Part shown: positions 9,174 through 16,448 of the stretch, piece by piece
Layout of the letters: each line of letters starts with the position of its first letter
Numbering within the stretch: the stretch's first letter is position 1
NCBI RefSeq assembly: GCF_049445855.1
Contig: NZ_JBMSDV010000001.1
Coordinates: forward strand, 1,240,001 to 1,304,000
Direction: 5' to 3'
Length of the DNA: 64,000 nt
From: JAGOCV01 sp049445855
GTDB taxonomy: Bacteria > Pseudomonadota > Gammaproteobacteria > Burkholderiales > Burkholderiaceae_C
Notes under the pieces: generated by a model
Seen by the model: the letters and a program-made list of their open reading frames with translations, nothing else
What the model was told of the DNA's origin: nothing
Database searches by the model: none
Made by a program: the position numbers and the translations under genes

Positions 9174-9485
9174 TTGCCCGATATCCGAGTTCAACGCACC
9201 CACGACCTGGGAATCGACCGCGCACGCGACATTGCAGACCGGTGGGTCGACGAGGCACGCAACAAGTTCGGGCTGGAATGCACCTACGAAAAAGGCGAAG
9301 CACGGGACCAGGTGAGCTTTGCGCGGCCCGGCGTGAGCGGCACGCTGGTCGTGGCCGGCGACGAGTTCGCGCTCGACGCGAAGCTCGGCTTCCTGCTCGG
9401 CACCTTCAAGGACCGGATCGAGGAAGAGATCTCGCGCAACCTCGACGCACTGCTCGCCGGCGAGCAGCGCAACGGCGCGGCCTGA
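9174..9485 (+). CDS. Polyhydroxyalkanoic acid system family protein
   Basis: A 103-residue soluble protein starting at a TTG at 9174, with GGAG correctly spaced upstream. It resembles the small PHA-system family (PF09650), with the pattern 'RTHDLGIDRARDIADRWV' at the N-terminus and a 'LGFLLGTFKDRIEEEI' helix near the C-terminus. Members are encoded near polyhydroxyalkanoate genes and in scattered places across Burkholderiales; their biochemical role is not settled. It lies 25 bp after the aminopeptidase and 2 bp before the CoA-transferase, so it is likely part of the same transcript. No PHA synthase or phasin lies in the window. Confidence 0.75.
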   Translation: MPDIRVQRTHDLGIDRARDIADRWVDEARNKFGLECTYEKGEARDQVSFARPGVSGTLVVAGDEFALDAKLGFLLGTFKDRIEEEISRNLDALLAGEQRNGAA

Positions 9486-9487
9486 AC

Positions 9488-10759
9488 ATGATGATGAGCG
9501 CCGAGGCCACGAGCACCGCTGCAACCGTGAAGGGGCCGCTGGCCGGCCTGCGCGTCGTCGAACTCGGCCAGCTCATCGCCGGCCCCTTCGCGGCCAAGAC
9601 GCTGGCGGACTTCGGCGCCGACGTGATCAAGATCGAACCGCCCGCGCCCGCCGGCAAGCCTGGCAGCGGCGGCGATCCGCTGCGCAAATGGCGACTCCTG
9701 AAGGACGGCACCTCGGTGTGGTGGCAGGTGCAGTCGCGCAACAAACGTTCGCTGGCGCTGGACCTGCGGCAACCCGAAGCACAGGACATCGTTCGCAAGC
9801 TGGCGGCCGAGGCCGACGTGCTTGTCGAAAACTTCCGGCCCGGCGCGATGGAAGGCTGGGGCCTCGGACCCGACGAGTTGCACCGCATCAATCCGGCACT
9901 CGTCATGCTGCGCATCAGCGGCTACGGCCAGACCGGGCCTTACCGCGACCGGCCGGGCTTCGGCGTGGTGGCCGAGGCCATGGGCGGGTTGCGCCACCTC
10001 ACGGCGGAACCGGGCCACGTGCCGGTACGCGTGGGTGTTTCCATCGGCGACACGCTTGCCTCGCTGCACGGCGTGATCGGCGTGCTGATGGCGCTGCACC
10101 ACCGCCAGAAAACCATCGCTGCGGACGCGCCGCGCGGGCGCGGGCAGGTGGTGGATGTGGCGCTGTTCGAAGCCGTGTTCAACTGCATGGAAAGCCTGCT
10201 GCCCGAGTACAGCGCATTCGGCGCCGTGCGCGCGCCTGCGGGCTCCGCGTTGCCGGGCATCGCGCCGAGCAACGCGTACCGCTGCGCGGACGGTGGTCAT
10301 GCGCTGATCGCGGGCAACGGCGACAGCATTTTCCGCCGCCTCATGCAGTGCATCGGTCGGCCCGATCTCGCCGCGGACCCGCAGCTTGCCGACAACACCG
10401 GGCGCGTGCAACGCGTGGGCGAACTCGATGCGGCCATCGGCGAGTGGGCCGCAGCGCTCCCCGTCGACGCGGTCCTGGAAGCGCTCGCGGCAGCCGAAGT
10501 GCCGAGCGGAAAAATCTACACCGTCGCCGACATTGCCGCCGACCCGCACTATGCAGCGCGCGGCATGCTCCAGAACATCCGCATGGACGACGGCAGCACG
10601 CTGGCCGTGCCCGGCTTCGTGCCGAAGCTCTCGGCCACGCCCGGCGGTCACCGGCGCAATGCGCCAGCGCTCGGACAGGACACCGATGCGGTGTTGCGGG
10701 AAGTGGGATTGAGCGAAGAACAGATCGCCGCGCTGCGCGAGCGCGGCGTGGTGGGCTGA
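9488..10759 (+). CDS. CaiB/BaiF family III CoA-transferase
   Basis: A 423-residue cytosolic enzyme of the class III CoA-transferases. Visible signatures are 'LRVVELGQLIAGPFAAKTLADFGADVIKIE' split across residues 21-50, 'RSLALDLRQPE' and 'LVENFRPGAMEGWGLG', and the likely catalytic Asp188 in 'VGVSIGDTLASL'. Such enzymes move CoA between organic acids, for example formyl-, succinyl- or mesaconyl-CoA. Three consecutive ATG codons at 9488, 9491 and 9494 are possible starts; the first is given. It closes a plus-strand gene run and converges with the acyl-CoA-binding protein gene 19 bp on. The acid pair cannot be predicted from sequence. Confidence 0.93.
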   Translation: MMMSAEATSTAATVKGPLAGLRVVELGQLIAGPFAAKTLADFGADVIKIEPPAPAGKPGSGGDPLRKWRLLKDGTSVWWQVQSRNKRSLALDLRQPEAQDIVRKLAAEADVLVENFRPGAMEGWGLGPDELHRINPALVMLRISGYGQTGPYRDRPGFGVVAEAMGGLRHLTAEPGHVPVRVGVSIGDTLASLHGVIGVLMALHHRQKTIAADAPRGRGQVVDVALFEAVFNCMESLLPEYSAFGAVRAPAGSALPGIAPSNAYRCADGGHALIAGNGDSIFRRLMQCIGRPDLAADPQLADNTGRVQRVGELDAAIGEWAAALPVDAVLEALAAAEVPSGKIYTVADIAADPHYAARGMLQNIRMDDGSTLAVPGFVPKLSATPGGHRRNAPALGQDTDAVLREVGLSEEQIAALRERGVVG

Positions 10760-10778
10760 GTGCCCGCCGGCGACGGGG

Positions 10779-11033
10779 TCAGCTCAGCGATTCGATGAGA
10801 TCGATATAGGCCTGCTTGGCATCGTCGGACGACTTGCCCTTGTTGGCATTCCACGCGTCCCATTTGGCGCGGCCCACCAGGTCGCTGAAGCCGGGCTTGG
10901 TTTCACCGTTGTCACCGGCAGTGGCCTGCTTGTACAGGCCGTAGATCTTGAGCAGCGTCGGATTGTCCGGGCGCTCGCTGAGGTTCTTGGAATTGGCGAC
11001 AGCAGCTTCGAAAGCAGCGTTCAGATCGGCCAT
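10779..11033 (-). CDS. Acyl-CoA-binding protein
   Basis: An 84-residue four-helix acyl-CoA-binding protein. The diagnostic pattern is present: 'LLKIYGLYKQATAGDN' followed by 'KPGFSDLVGRAKWDAW' and a C-terminal 'AKQAYIDLIESL'. Proteins of this fold bind long-chain acyl-CoA esters in the cytosol and buffer or deliver them. The ATG at 11033 gives the standard family length, and the reverse strand has AAGGAG just upstream. It lies 90 bp downstream of coaX on the same strand. ACBPs are uncommon in bacteria but recur in Burkholderiales. Confidence 0.93.
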   Translation of the reverse strand: MADLNAAFEAAVANSKNLSERPDNPTLLKIYGLYKQATAGDNGETKPGFSDLVGRAKWDAWNANKGKSSDDAKQAYIDLIESLS

Positions 11034-11123
11034 GTGTGGACTCCTTGGAAAGACGGCAAACAAAAACGTGAACGGCGAGTATGCCTGCGCAGCTACCTGC
11101 GGGGACATGCCGGACCTGTCGGT

Positions 11124-11888
11124 TCAGGCCCAGCGGGCCTGCGCGATGACCAGCAGGCCGTCGAAGATCAGGCTTTCCACCAGCTCGAACTGCACCGACA
11201 TGCTGGGTGCCATCTTCCAGCCCGCGCCGCCCGTCATGTAGCAAGCCGGCTCCGCACCGCAGTGCGCGCGCACATGCTGCACCATGCGCTCGACCGCGCC
11301 GGCGATGGCGTACGTGCCGCCACTGGTGAGCGCGTCGCTGGTGTTGGTGGGAAAGAGCTTCACATCGCCCGTGGGCACATGCAGGCCGGCCGTGCCGGAC
11401 TCGAGTGCGCGCAGCATGATGCCGTGGCCGGGCAGGATCAGCCCGCCGAGGAATCGGCCCGAGGTGTCGACGGCTTCGACCGTCACGGCCGTGCCCACCA
11501 TCACCACGACCATCGGACGCGCAGCGCCGCGCGCCAGCATGCGATGGCGCGCACCGATCATCGCGACCCATCGGTCCGCGCCCAGACGTGTGGGATGGTC
11601 ATAGCCGTTGACGATGCCGGCCTCGTCCGTACTGGGCACGACCCACTGAGGCGCGACATCCCACAGCTCCATCTGCTCCTGCACGCGGCGTTTGATCGCA
11701 TCACCCGCCACCACGCAGCCCAGCATGCGTTGCGGCGCGGGCAGATCGCGCCAGGGGCCGTCGGCCAGCTTGTCGATGTTCTCCAGGAACTCCGCGCCGT
11801 ACGACAGCAGCTTCGCGCCGGGCCGTGGCGAGTCGTAGAAAGCCCATTTCAGGCGGGTGTTGCCGATATCGAGCGCCAGGAAACTCAT
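11124..11888 (-). CDS. coaX: Type III pantothenate kinase
   Basis: CoaX phosphorylates pantothenate, the first step of coenzyme A synthesis. The 254-residue protein has the ASKHA-fold signatures of the type III enzyme: phosphate loop '[11 protein letters not shown]' at residues 5-15, '[12 protein letters not shown]' with the catalytic aspartate, and '[13 protein letters not shown]'. The ATG at 11888 places the phosphate loop at the expected distance from the N-terminus. In many relatives coaX follows birA; here the upstream neighbour is instead the luxR-type gene, whose stop lies 13 bp upstream on the same strand, so coaX may be co-transcribed with it and with the acyl-CoA-binding protein. 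Confidence 0.94.
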   Translation of the reverse strand: MSFLALDIGNTRLKWAFYDSPRPGAKLLSYGAEFLENIDKLADGPWRDLPAPQRMLGCVVAGDAIKRRVQEQMELWDVAPQWVVPSTDEAGIVNGYDHPTRLGADRWVAMIGARHRMLARGAARPMVVVMVGTAVTVEAVDTSGRFLGGLILPGHGIMLRALESGTAGLHVPTGDVKLFPTNTSDALTSGGTYAIAGAVERMVQHVRAHCGAEPACYMTGGAGWKMAPSMSVQFELVESLIFDGLLVIAQARWA

Positions 11889-11901
11889 GCGGGCATTATC
11901 T

Positions 11902-12576
11902 TCAGATCGCGCCGATCCAGCAGGCGCGCTGGATGGCAGCTGCCTTGGTGTCCACCTTGAGCTTGGCCATTGCATTGCCCAGGTGCCACGCCACGGTGCG
12001 GTCGGTGCAGCCCATGCGCTGCGCGCTCTGGCGTGCGGTGAGTCCTTCGAAGGCCAGCACCAGGCATTCGATCTCGCGCGGGCTGAGCGTGCAGCGCGCG
12101 TTGGCCACAGTCCGCTTGATGACCGGCCAGACGTTCATGGCCGACCAGACCAGCGAGGTCGCTTCGGCGCGGTCGTGCAATTCGCGCGGACTGAACATGA
12201 AGCATTCGAATGCGCGGCCGGCCGGCAGCGAGAACTCCACCCGGACCACGGTCTGGTAGCCATGGGCCAGCCAGAGCGTGCGCCATCGGCTGGCATGCAG
12301 GGCGTCGGACTTGGCGATGTGCTGCCAGGCCACCAGCGGCGCATCGGAATCGCGCCACGACGCACCGAAGTCGCGGCTTTGCGCCAGCCCGCGCGCAGCC
12401 TCGGCCAGCATGGGCGGGTGAACGGCGATCACCTTGCGCTCGTCCGCGCCGCCGAACGGGTCGGGCCCGAGCACCACGACCGCATGGACCGCGAACTCGC
12501 GCAAGGCCGTGACCCAGTCACTCAGGACCGCATCCAGCGCCGAACTGTAAAAGTTGACAGGGGTGTCCATCGACAT
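11902..12576 (-). CDS. LuxR-type transcriptional regulator with divergent sensor domain
   Basis: The protein is 224 residues, or 222 from the second ATG at 12570. Residues 164-220 form a LuxR/GerE helix-turn-helix ('[16 protein letters not shown]', '[20 protein letters not shown]', '[13 protein letters not shown]'). The N-terminal 150 residues have the length and faint pattern of an autoinducer-binding domain ('[20 protein letters not shown]'), but I cannot find the Trp-x3-Tyr and Asp-Pro residues that bind acyl-homoserine lactones in TraR/LuxR. No luxI is nearby. It is divergent from the sensor kinase, and a CTG-N10-CAG palindrome lies over its own first codons. It probably regulates the neighbouring alpha-hydroxyketone genes; that role is inferred from position and operators. 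No clear Shine-Dalgarno is seen. Confidence 0.87.
   Translation of the reverse strand: MSMDTPVNFYSSALDAVLSDWVTALREFAVHAVVVLGPDPFGGADERKVIAVHPPMLAEAARGLAQSRDFGASWRDSDAPLVAWQHIAKSDALHASRWRTLWLAHGYQTVVRVEFSLPAGRAFECFMFSPRELHDRAEATSLVWSAMNVWPVIKRTVANARCTLSPREIECLVLAFEGLTARQSAQRMGCTDRTVAWHLGNAMAKLKVDTKAAAIQRACWIGAI
12545..12560. promoter_or_regulatory. lux-box-like palindrome between luxR-type gene and sensor kinase
   Basis: The 16-mer CTGTAAAAGTTGACAG has CTG and CAG arms separated by exactly 10 bases, the geometry of LuxR-family lux boxes. It matches the box before cqsA at 13 of 16 positions. It lies within codons 6-11 of the luxR-type gene and is centred about 81 bp upstream of the kinase start, so it could both repress luxR and control the kinase operon. 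Its right arm contains TTGACA, a perfect -35 hexamer reading toward the kinase, but I see no convincing -10 at 17 bp. Confidence 0.6.
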
Positions 12577-12633
12577 GGGCAGGGGGGAAACGGGACAATA
12601 GCATGACCTGTCACCCAAACACTTGCCCCTTCC

Positions 12634-13965
12634 GTGTCGCGACCCCAATCAATGAATGTGCGCCGACTCGCGCGCTCATGGTGGCCCCGCTGGGCCGGGC
12701 AACTGCATTGGCTGCGTGAATTGAGGGAAGAGCTTTTCGGTGCGCCGCTCGAACCCATCCTGCATGCCTCGCGCTGGCGGCTGCGCTGGGTCGGCCTGTT
12801 CCCCTTCCTCGGCCATCCTTTGTTCTGCTGGATCTGGCTGGTCTGGCTGCCCCAGCCGTGGGAAAGCCCGGCGCTGCGCGCCGCCGTGGCGGCCAGCTGC
12901 ATTCCCGTGCTGCTGTGGCTGGGCAACACGGACCTCGCCTCGCGCCGTACCAAGATCATCTACAGCCTCTATTGCTGGTTGCAGTTGCCGGTGTTTTTCA
13001 TCTGGATGTATCTGTGCAATGGTGGCAATACCGTCTGGCTGGCCAGCACCGTCGCCATGCTGCTCATCTACTACCACCTGACCGACTGGCGGCTGGCAAC
13101 CCTGGGCGTGGCCAGTGCGGGTCTTGTCGCGTGGGTGGCATTCCAGCTGGTCGGGCCCGACACGATGCCGATGCCCACGGTGCAGATCCAGGTGAACGCC
13201 GTCGTCATCGCCTTTGCCTGGGCAGTGGCGGTGACGCTGGGCTTCTCGTCGGCGAACCTGCGGCGCGAACACCTGAAACACACGCTGTCCACCGTCGGCA
13301 TCATGGCGCACGAGCTGCGCACGCCGCTGGCGACCATCGCTCTCGTGGGTGACGCCATGCGCGCCGAGGGCGAGCAGGTCGGTGGCGACACCCGGGCGCG
13401 CATGGACAAGCTGGCCCTGCGCGTGCAGACCATGGTGCGCAACATGAACCACCAGATCGACGTGCAGATCGCCAATGCGCGACTGTCACGCCTTCCGGTG
13501 AACCGCGAACCGCTGTCGGCCGCGCACGTGGTGCGCGAGGCCGTCATGAACTACCCCTTCCGCACCACCCGCGAAAAGGAATGCGTGGACGTGCTGGTCA
13601 GGCGCGACTTCCGTTTCATGGGTTCGCAGGCGCTGTTCCTGCAGGTGCTGGACAACCTGATGAAGAACGCGCTGAAGGCGATGGCCGCGACCAACGCGCC
13701 CGCGCGCCCGGGCGACCTGGTGCTGGAGGTGGGCGTACTCAACAACCGCGGCCGCATCTTCGTGAGCGACCAGGGCATCGGCATCGATCCGCAGCTCACG
13801 CCGCGCATCTTCGAGCCGTTCTTCTCCACCGACAAGGGCAGCGGCCACGGCCTGGGTCTCGCATTCTGCAAGCGCGTCGTGCACGCGCTGGGAGGCAGCA
13901 TGCAGGTGCAGTCGGCACCGGGCAAGGGCGCCACGTTCATCATCGAACTGCCGCTGCTCAAATGA
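12634..13965 (+). CDS. Membrane sensor histidine kinase, CqsS/LqsS-like
   Basis: A 443-residue kinase from the GTG at 12634; the ATG at 12652 is an alternative, and neither has a strong ribosome site. Residues about 50-205 hold six hydrophobic segments with short loops and no periplasmic sensor domain, the layout of alpha-hydroxyketone sensors CqsS and LqsS. The phosphoacceptor is His226 in 'IMAHELRTPLATIA'. The ATPase domain shows the N box 'LDNLMKNALKAM' (about 339-350), G1 'SDQGIGID' and G2 'GSGHGLGLAFCK'. There is no fused receiver, unlike Vibrio CqsS. A receiver gene follows 31 bp downstream and the CqsA-type synthase lies just beyond it. Assignment as the signal receptor is by topology and neighbourhood. 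Confidence 0.85.
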   Translation: MSRPQSMNVRRLARSWWPRWAGQLHWLRELREELFGAPLEPILHASRWRLRWVGLFPFLGHPLFCWIWLVWLPQPWESPALRAAVAASCIPVLLWLGNTDLASRRTKIIYSLYCWLQLPVFFIWMYLCNGGNTVWLASTVAMLLIYYHLTDWRLATLGVASAGLVAWVAFQLVGPDTMPMPTVQIQVNAVVIAFAWAVAVTLGFSSANLRREHLKHTLSTVGIMAHELRTPLATIALVGDAMRAEGEQVGGDTRARMDKLALRVQTMVRNMNHQIDVQIANARLSRLPVNREPLSAAHVVREAVMNYPFRTTREKECVDVLVRRDFRFMGSQALFLQVLDNLMKNALKAMAATNAPARPGDLVLEVGVLNNRGRIFVSDQGIGIDPQLTPRIFEPFFSTDKGSGHGLGLAFCKRVVHALGGSMQVQSAPGKGATFIIELPLLK

Positions 13966-13996
13966 ACAAGAACGACCGTCATCCGAGACATCCATC

Positions 13997-14974
13997 ATGA
14001 GTTTTCCACTCTTTCATACGCCCGGCACCATCATCTTCCTGGACGATGACCCGGACTACCTGGACATGCTGGCGCTGGTGTTGCCGCCGCAATGGCACAT
14101 CGAGCTGTACGTGCGCCCGCACGACTGCATCGAACGCCTGCACGTGGAGCCGCCGCGCTGGGAGGCCGACGCGTGGACGCAGCAGCAGATCATCGAGCGC
14201 TGGCGCGACGGCTCTCCGCTGATCCCGCAGATCCTGCGCTACTGGAACGAACATCCCGGCCGCTACGACCTGACGCGCGTGCTGGTGGTGGATTACTCCA
14301 TGCCGGCCATGGACGGCCTGCAGGTGCTGGACGGCATCGTCGACTGGCCGGGCTCGCGCGTGCTGCTGACGGGCCAGGCCGATGAACAGATCGCAGTCAA
14401 CGCGTTCAACCGCGGGCTCATCGACCAGTTCATCGCCAAGCAGATGCCCGACATCTCGCGCCGCCTGGTAGAGGCCGTGCAGCGCCTGCTGGTGAGCACC
14501 AGCGAACGGCAGTCGCGCAGCTGGCGCGCCACGCTCACACCCGAGCAGACGGCGCTGCTGCGCAGCCCGGCCGTGGTGCGCGAACTCAACGAAGGCGTGG
14601 CGAAGCGCTGGGTGGAGCATGTGGTGATCGGTGAACCCTTCGGCATCCTGGGCATGGATGCGCAAGGCACCGTGGACTGGCTTCAGCTCGAAGATGCCTC
14701 GCGCCTGGCTGACCTTGCGGAGCTTGCCGAAGCCGCAGACCTGCCCGGCCAGGCCGTGGCGGACATCCGCCAGGGACGCAAGCTGGCTGATCTGGAGCTG
14801 CGCCAGTCGCTGGGCATGCAGGGCCCCGCCGTACTCAGCCCTGCTTTCCCGCTCGGGCGGGAAGGCGCCCTGCTCGGCGCACTGTTCACCATCGACGCGA
14901 CGCATGCCCCGCGACCGGAGAACTGCTACGCCGCGTGGCTCGCGCAGCAGCCGGAACGCACGGTGCGCGACTGA
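13997..14974 (+). CDS. Response regulator without DNA-binding domain, LqsR/JqsR-like
   Basis: A 325-residue protein. An N-terminal receiver is recognisable by the acidic triad 'FLDDDPDY' (Asp16-18), the phosphoacceptor Asp99 in 'VLVVDYSMPAMDG', Thr125 in 'VLLTGQADE', and Lys148. About 35 extra residues sit between the first strand pair and Asp99, making the receiver unusually long. Residues 160-325 form an unrecognised output domain with no helix-turn-helix, GGDEF or phosphodiesterase motif. The gene follows the kinase by 31 bp and ends 3 bp from the convergent cqsA-like gene. In Legionella and Janthinobacterium a stand-alone receiver protein (LqsR, JqsR) accompanies LqsA/JqsA, which this arrangement resembles. 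Confidence 0.8.
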   Translation: MSFPLFHTPGTIIFLDDDPDYLDMLALVLPPQWHIELYVRPHDCIERLHVEPPRWEADAWTQQQIIERWRDGSPLIPQILRYWNEHPGRYDLTRVLVVDYSMPAMDGLQVLDGIVDWPGSRVLLTGQADEQIAVNAFNRGLIDQFIAKQMPDISRRLVEAVQRLLVSTSERQSRSWRATLTPEQTALLRSPAVVRELNEGVAKRWVEHVVIGEPFGILGMDAQGTVDWLQLEDASRLADLAELAEAADLPGQAVADIRQGRKLADLELRQSLGMQGPAVLSPAFPLGREGALLGALFTIDATHAPRPENCYAAWLAQQPERTVRD

Positions 14975-14977
14975 AGG

Positions 14978-16219
14978 CTAAGCGAGTGCTGCAGCGCGTT
15001 GACGGCGGGCGATGGGCCAGTCCCACGGTCGCACGCGCGGCGCGATCTCGCGCGCCACGTTCTCCACATGCGTCATCTCGGCTTCAGTGAGGGCAGCGCT
15101 GAGCGTCAGGCGCACCAGCGCACGGTTGCGGCTGGTGGCCGGTGCGCAGAACACGGCGCCGTAGACGTTGTTCTCCTCCAGCGTATCGCGCAGCGCGATG
15201 GTGTCGCGCTCGAGGCCCGCTTCGAGCGCGATGATCTGCTCGCTGCCCTGGCCGATGGGATAACCCAGGTTGTCGAATGCCGCGCGCAGGCGGCGTGTGT
15301 TGGCATGCAGGCGCACGCGCGCATCGTCGGCGCGCTTCACCACTTCCAGCGTCGCAGCCAGGCCCGCGATCTCGTGCGGCAACAGGCACGAGCTGAAGAT
15401 GTTGGGAAAACTCTCGCTGAGCACGAAGTAGCGCATCTCGCGCGGCATGGTGAAGTAGCCCGCGCGCCCCGCAAAGGCCTTGGCCAGGCTTGCGGTGATG
15501 AAGTGCACGCGATGCGTCACGCCGAGTCCGGCGCACAGGCCTGCACCTTGCGGGCCGTGCGTGCCGAGCGAGTGCGACTCGTCCACCAGGATCATCGCAC
15601 CGTGCTTCTCCACGACGTCGAGGGTTTCGACCAGCGGGCACAGCGCGCCGGTGGTGCTGTAGACCGAGTCGACGATCACGAGGCCGGGGCCGTGGCGCTG
15701 CAGCATGCGGTCCAGGTGCGCAGGATCGTTGTGGCGGAACGGATGACCCGGCGCATGCGCCGCGCGCACGCCCTCCCACAGCGAGGTGTGCGCCATGGTG
15801 TCGACGTACACCGGCGTGCTGGCATCGGCGATCGCCTGGAGCAGGCCCGTGTTCGCGGCGTAGCCCGACTGGCACAGCATGCCGTCTTCCTTGCCGATCC
15901 ACGCGGCCAGCGATTGCTCCAGCGCATACGAAGGATGGTCGTTCAGCAGGAAAGCGCCCGACTGCACGACATGGCCGTGGTCCATGCGCAGCGCATCGAC
16001 CTGCGCCTGCACGATCTGCGGATGGCCGCTCACCGCGAGGTAGTCGTTGCCGTCCAGCCGCACGGTCTGCGGTCCGGCGGGCTTGCCGTGCACGATGGGG
16101 CGGCTGCCCCATTCGTCGGTCCAGCGGGGAATGAAGTCGCGCGCGATGCGTTGGCGCAAATGAGGAGTCAGCGGCGGCTCGCCGCGTCCCTTGACGGGAG
16201 CGATGTCAATGGTCTGCAT
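14978..16219 (-). CDS. cqsA: CqsA-type alpha-hydroxyketone autoinducer synthase
   Basis: A 413-residue pyridoxal-phosphate enzyme of the alpha-oxoamine synthase family. Several blocks are near-identical to what I recall of Vibrio CqsA: 'HTSLWEGVRAAHAPGHPF' (about 144-161), 'RHGPGLVIVDSVYST', 'LVDESHSLGTHGPQGAG' (211-227) and 'FITASLAKAFAGRAG' with the Schiff-base Lys247. These separate it from 5-aminolevulinate, KBL and BioF enzymes. CqsA/LqsA/JqsA condense an acyl-CoA with an aminated donor to make alpha-hydroxyketone signals such as CAI-1 and LAI-1; the chain length here is unknown. It is tail-to-tail with the kinase/receiver pair and preceded by a perfect lux-box-like palindrome 74 bp upstream of the ATG. 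Confidence 0.93.
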   Translation of the reverse strand: MQTIDIAPVKGRGEPPLTPHLRQRIARDFIPRWTDEWGSRPIVHGKPAGPQTVRLDGNDYLAVSGHPQIVQAQVDALRMDHGHVVQSGAFLLNDHPSYALEQSLAAWIGKEDGMLCQSGYAANTGLLQAIADASTPVYVDTMAHTSLWEGVRAAHAPGHPFRHNDPAHLDRMLQRHGPGLVIVDSVYSTTGALCPLVETLDVVEKHGAMILVDESHSLGTHGPQGAGLCAGLGVTHRVHFITASLAKAFAGRAGYFTMPREMRYFVLSESFPNIFSSCLLPHEIAGLAATLEVVKRADDARVRLHANTRRLRAAFDNLGYPIGQGSEQIIALEAGLERDTIALRDTLEENNVYGAVFCAPATSRNRALVRLTLSAALTEAEMTHVENVAREIAPRVRPWDWPIARRQRAAALA

Positions 16220-16281
16220 AAGGCACTTTCAGAGGGAATTGCCTGACCATTGAAGAGCGATTCCGGATTCGGCGCTCGCGA

Positions 16282-16305
16282 CCCCCTGTCAAGATTGACA
16301 GGGGG
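16282..16305. promoter_or_regulatory. Perfect lux-box-like palindrome upstream of cqsA
   Basis: An 11-bp perfect inverted repeat (CCCCCTGTCAA / TTGACAGGGGG) separated by two bases. Its core is CTG-N10-CAG, the spacing of canonical lux boxes. It is centred 74 bp upstream of the cqsA ATG, and the arm nearer the gene contains TTGACA reading toward it. It lies in the 229-bp gap between the GGDEF-like gene and cqsA, outside any coding sequence. A LuxR-type dimer is the expected ligand; the regulator at 11902-12576 is the obvious local candidate. Confidence 0.7.
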
Positions 16306-16415
16306 GCTGTGCATAACTTTGACCAAATGGGCCAACGCCGATCGATAAGCGCACTTTCTCAGTACATGCTCATTGACCAATTGGTAGAAAAGCAACACCG
16401 GTGACATCAAACGTG

Positions 16416-16434
16416 CCGACGCCAGAGGCGTCGG
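16416..16434 (-). terminator. Hairpin downstream of the GGDEF-like gene
   Basis: An 8-bp perfect stem (CCGACGCC / GGCGTCGG) with a 3-base loop starts 15 bases past the stop of the GGDEF-like gene in its direction of transcription. The following T-run is poor, so it may be a weak or Rho-assisted terminator, or a stem that protects the mRNA end. It would separate the GGDEF-like transcript from cqsA. Confidence 0.45.
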
Positions 16435-16448
16435 GACCGGACGCCGAT

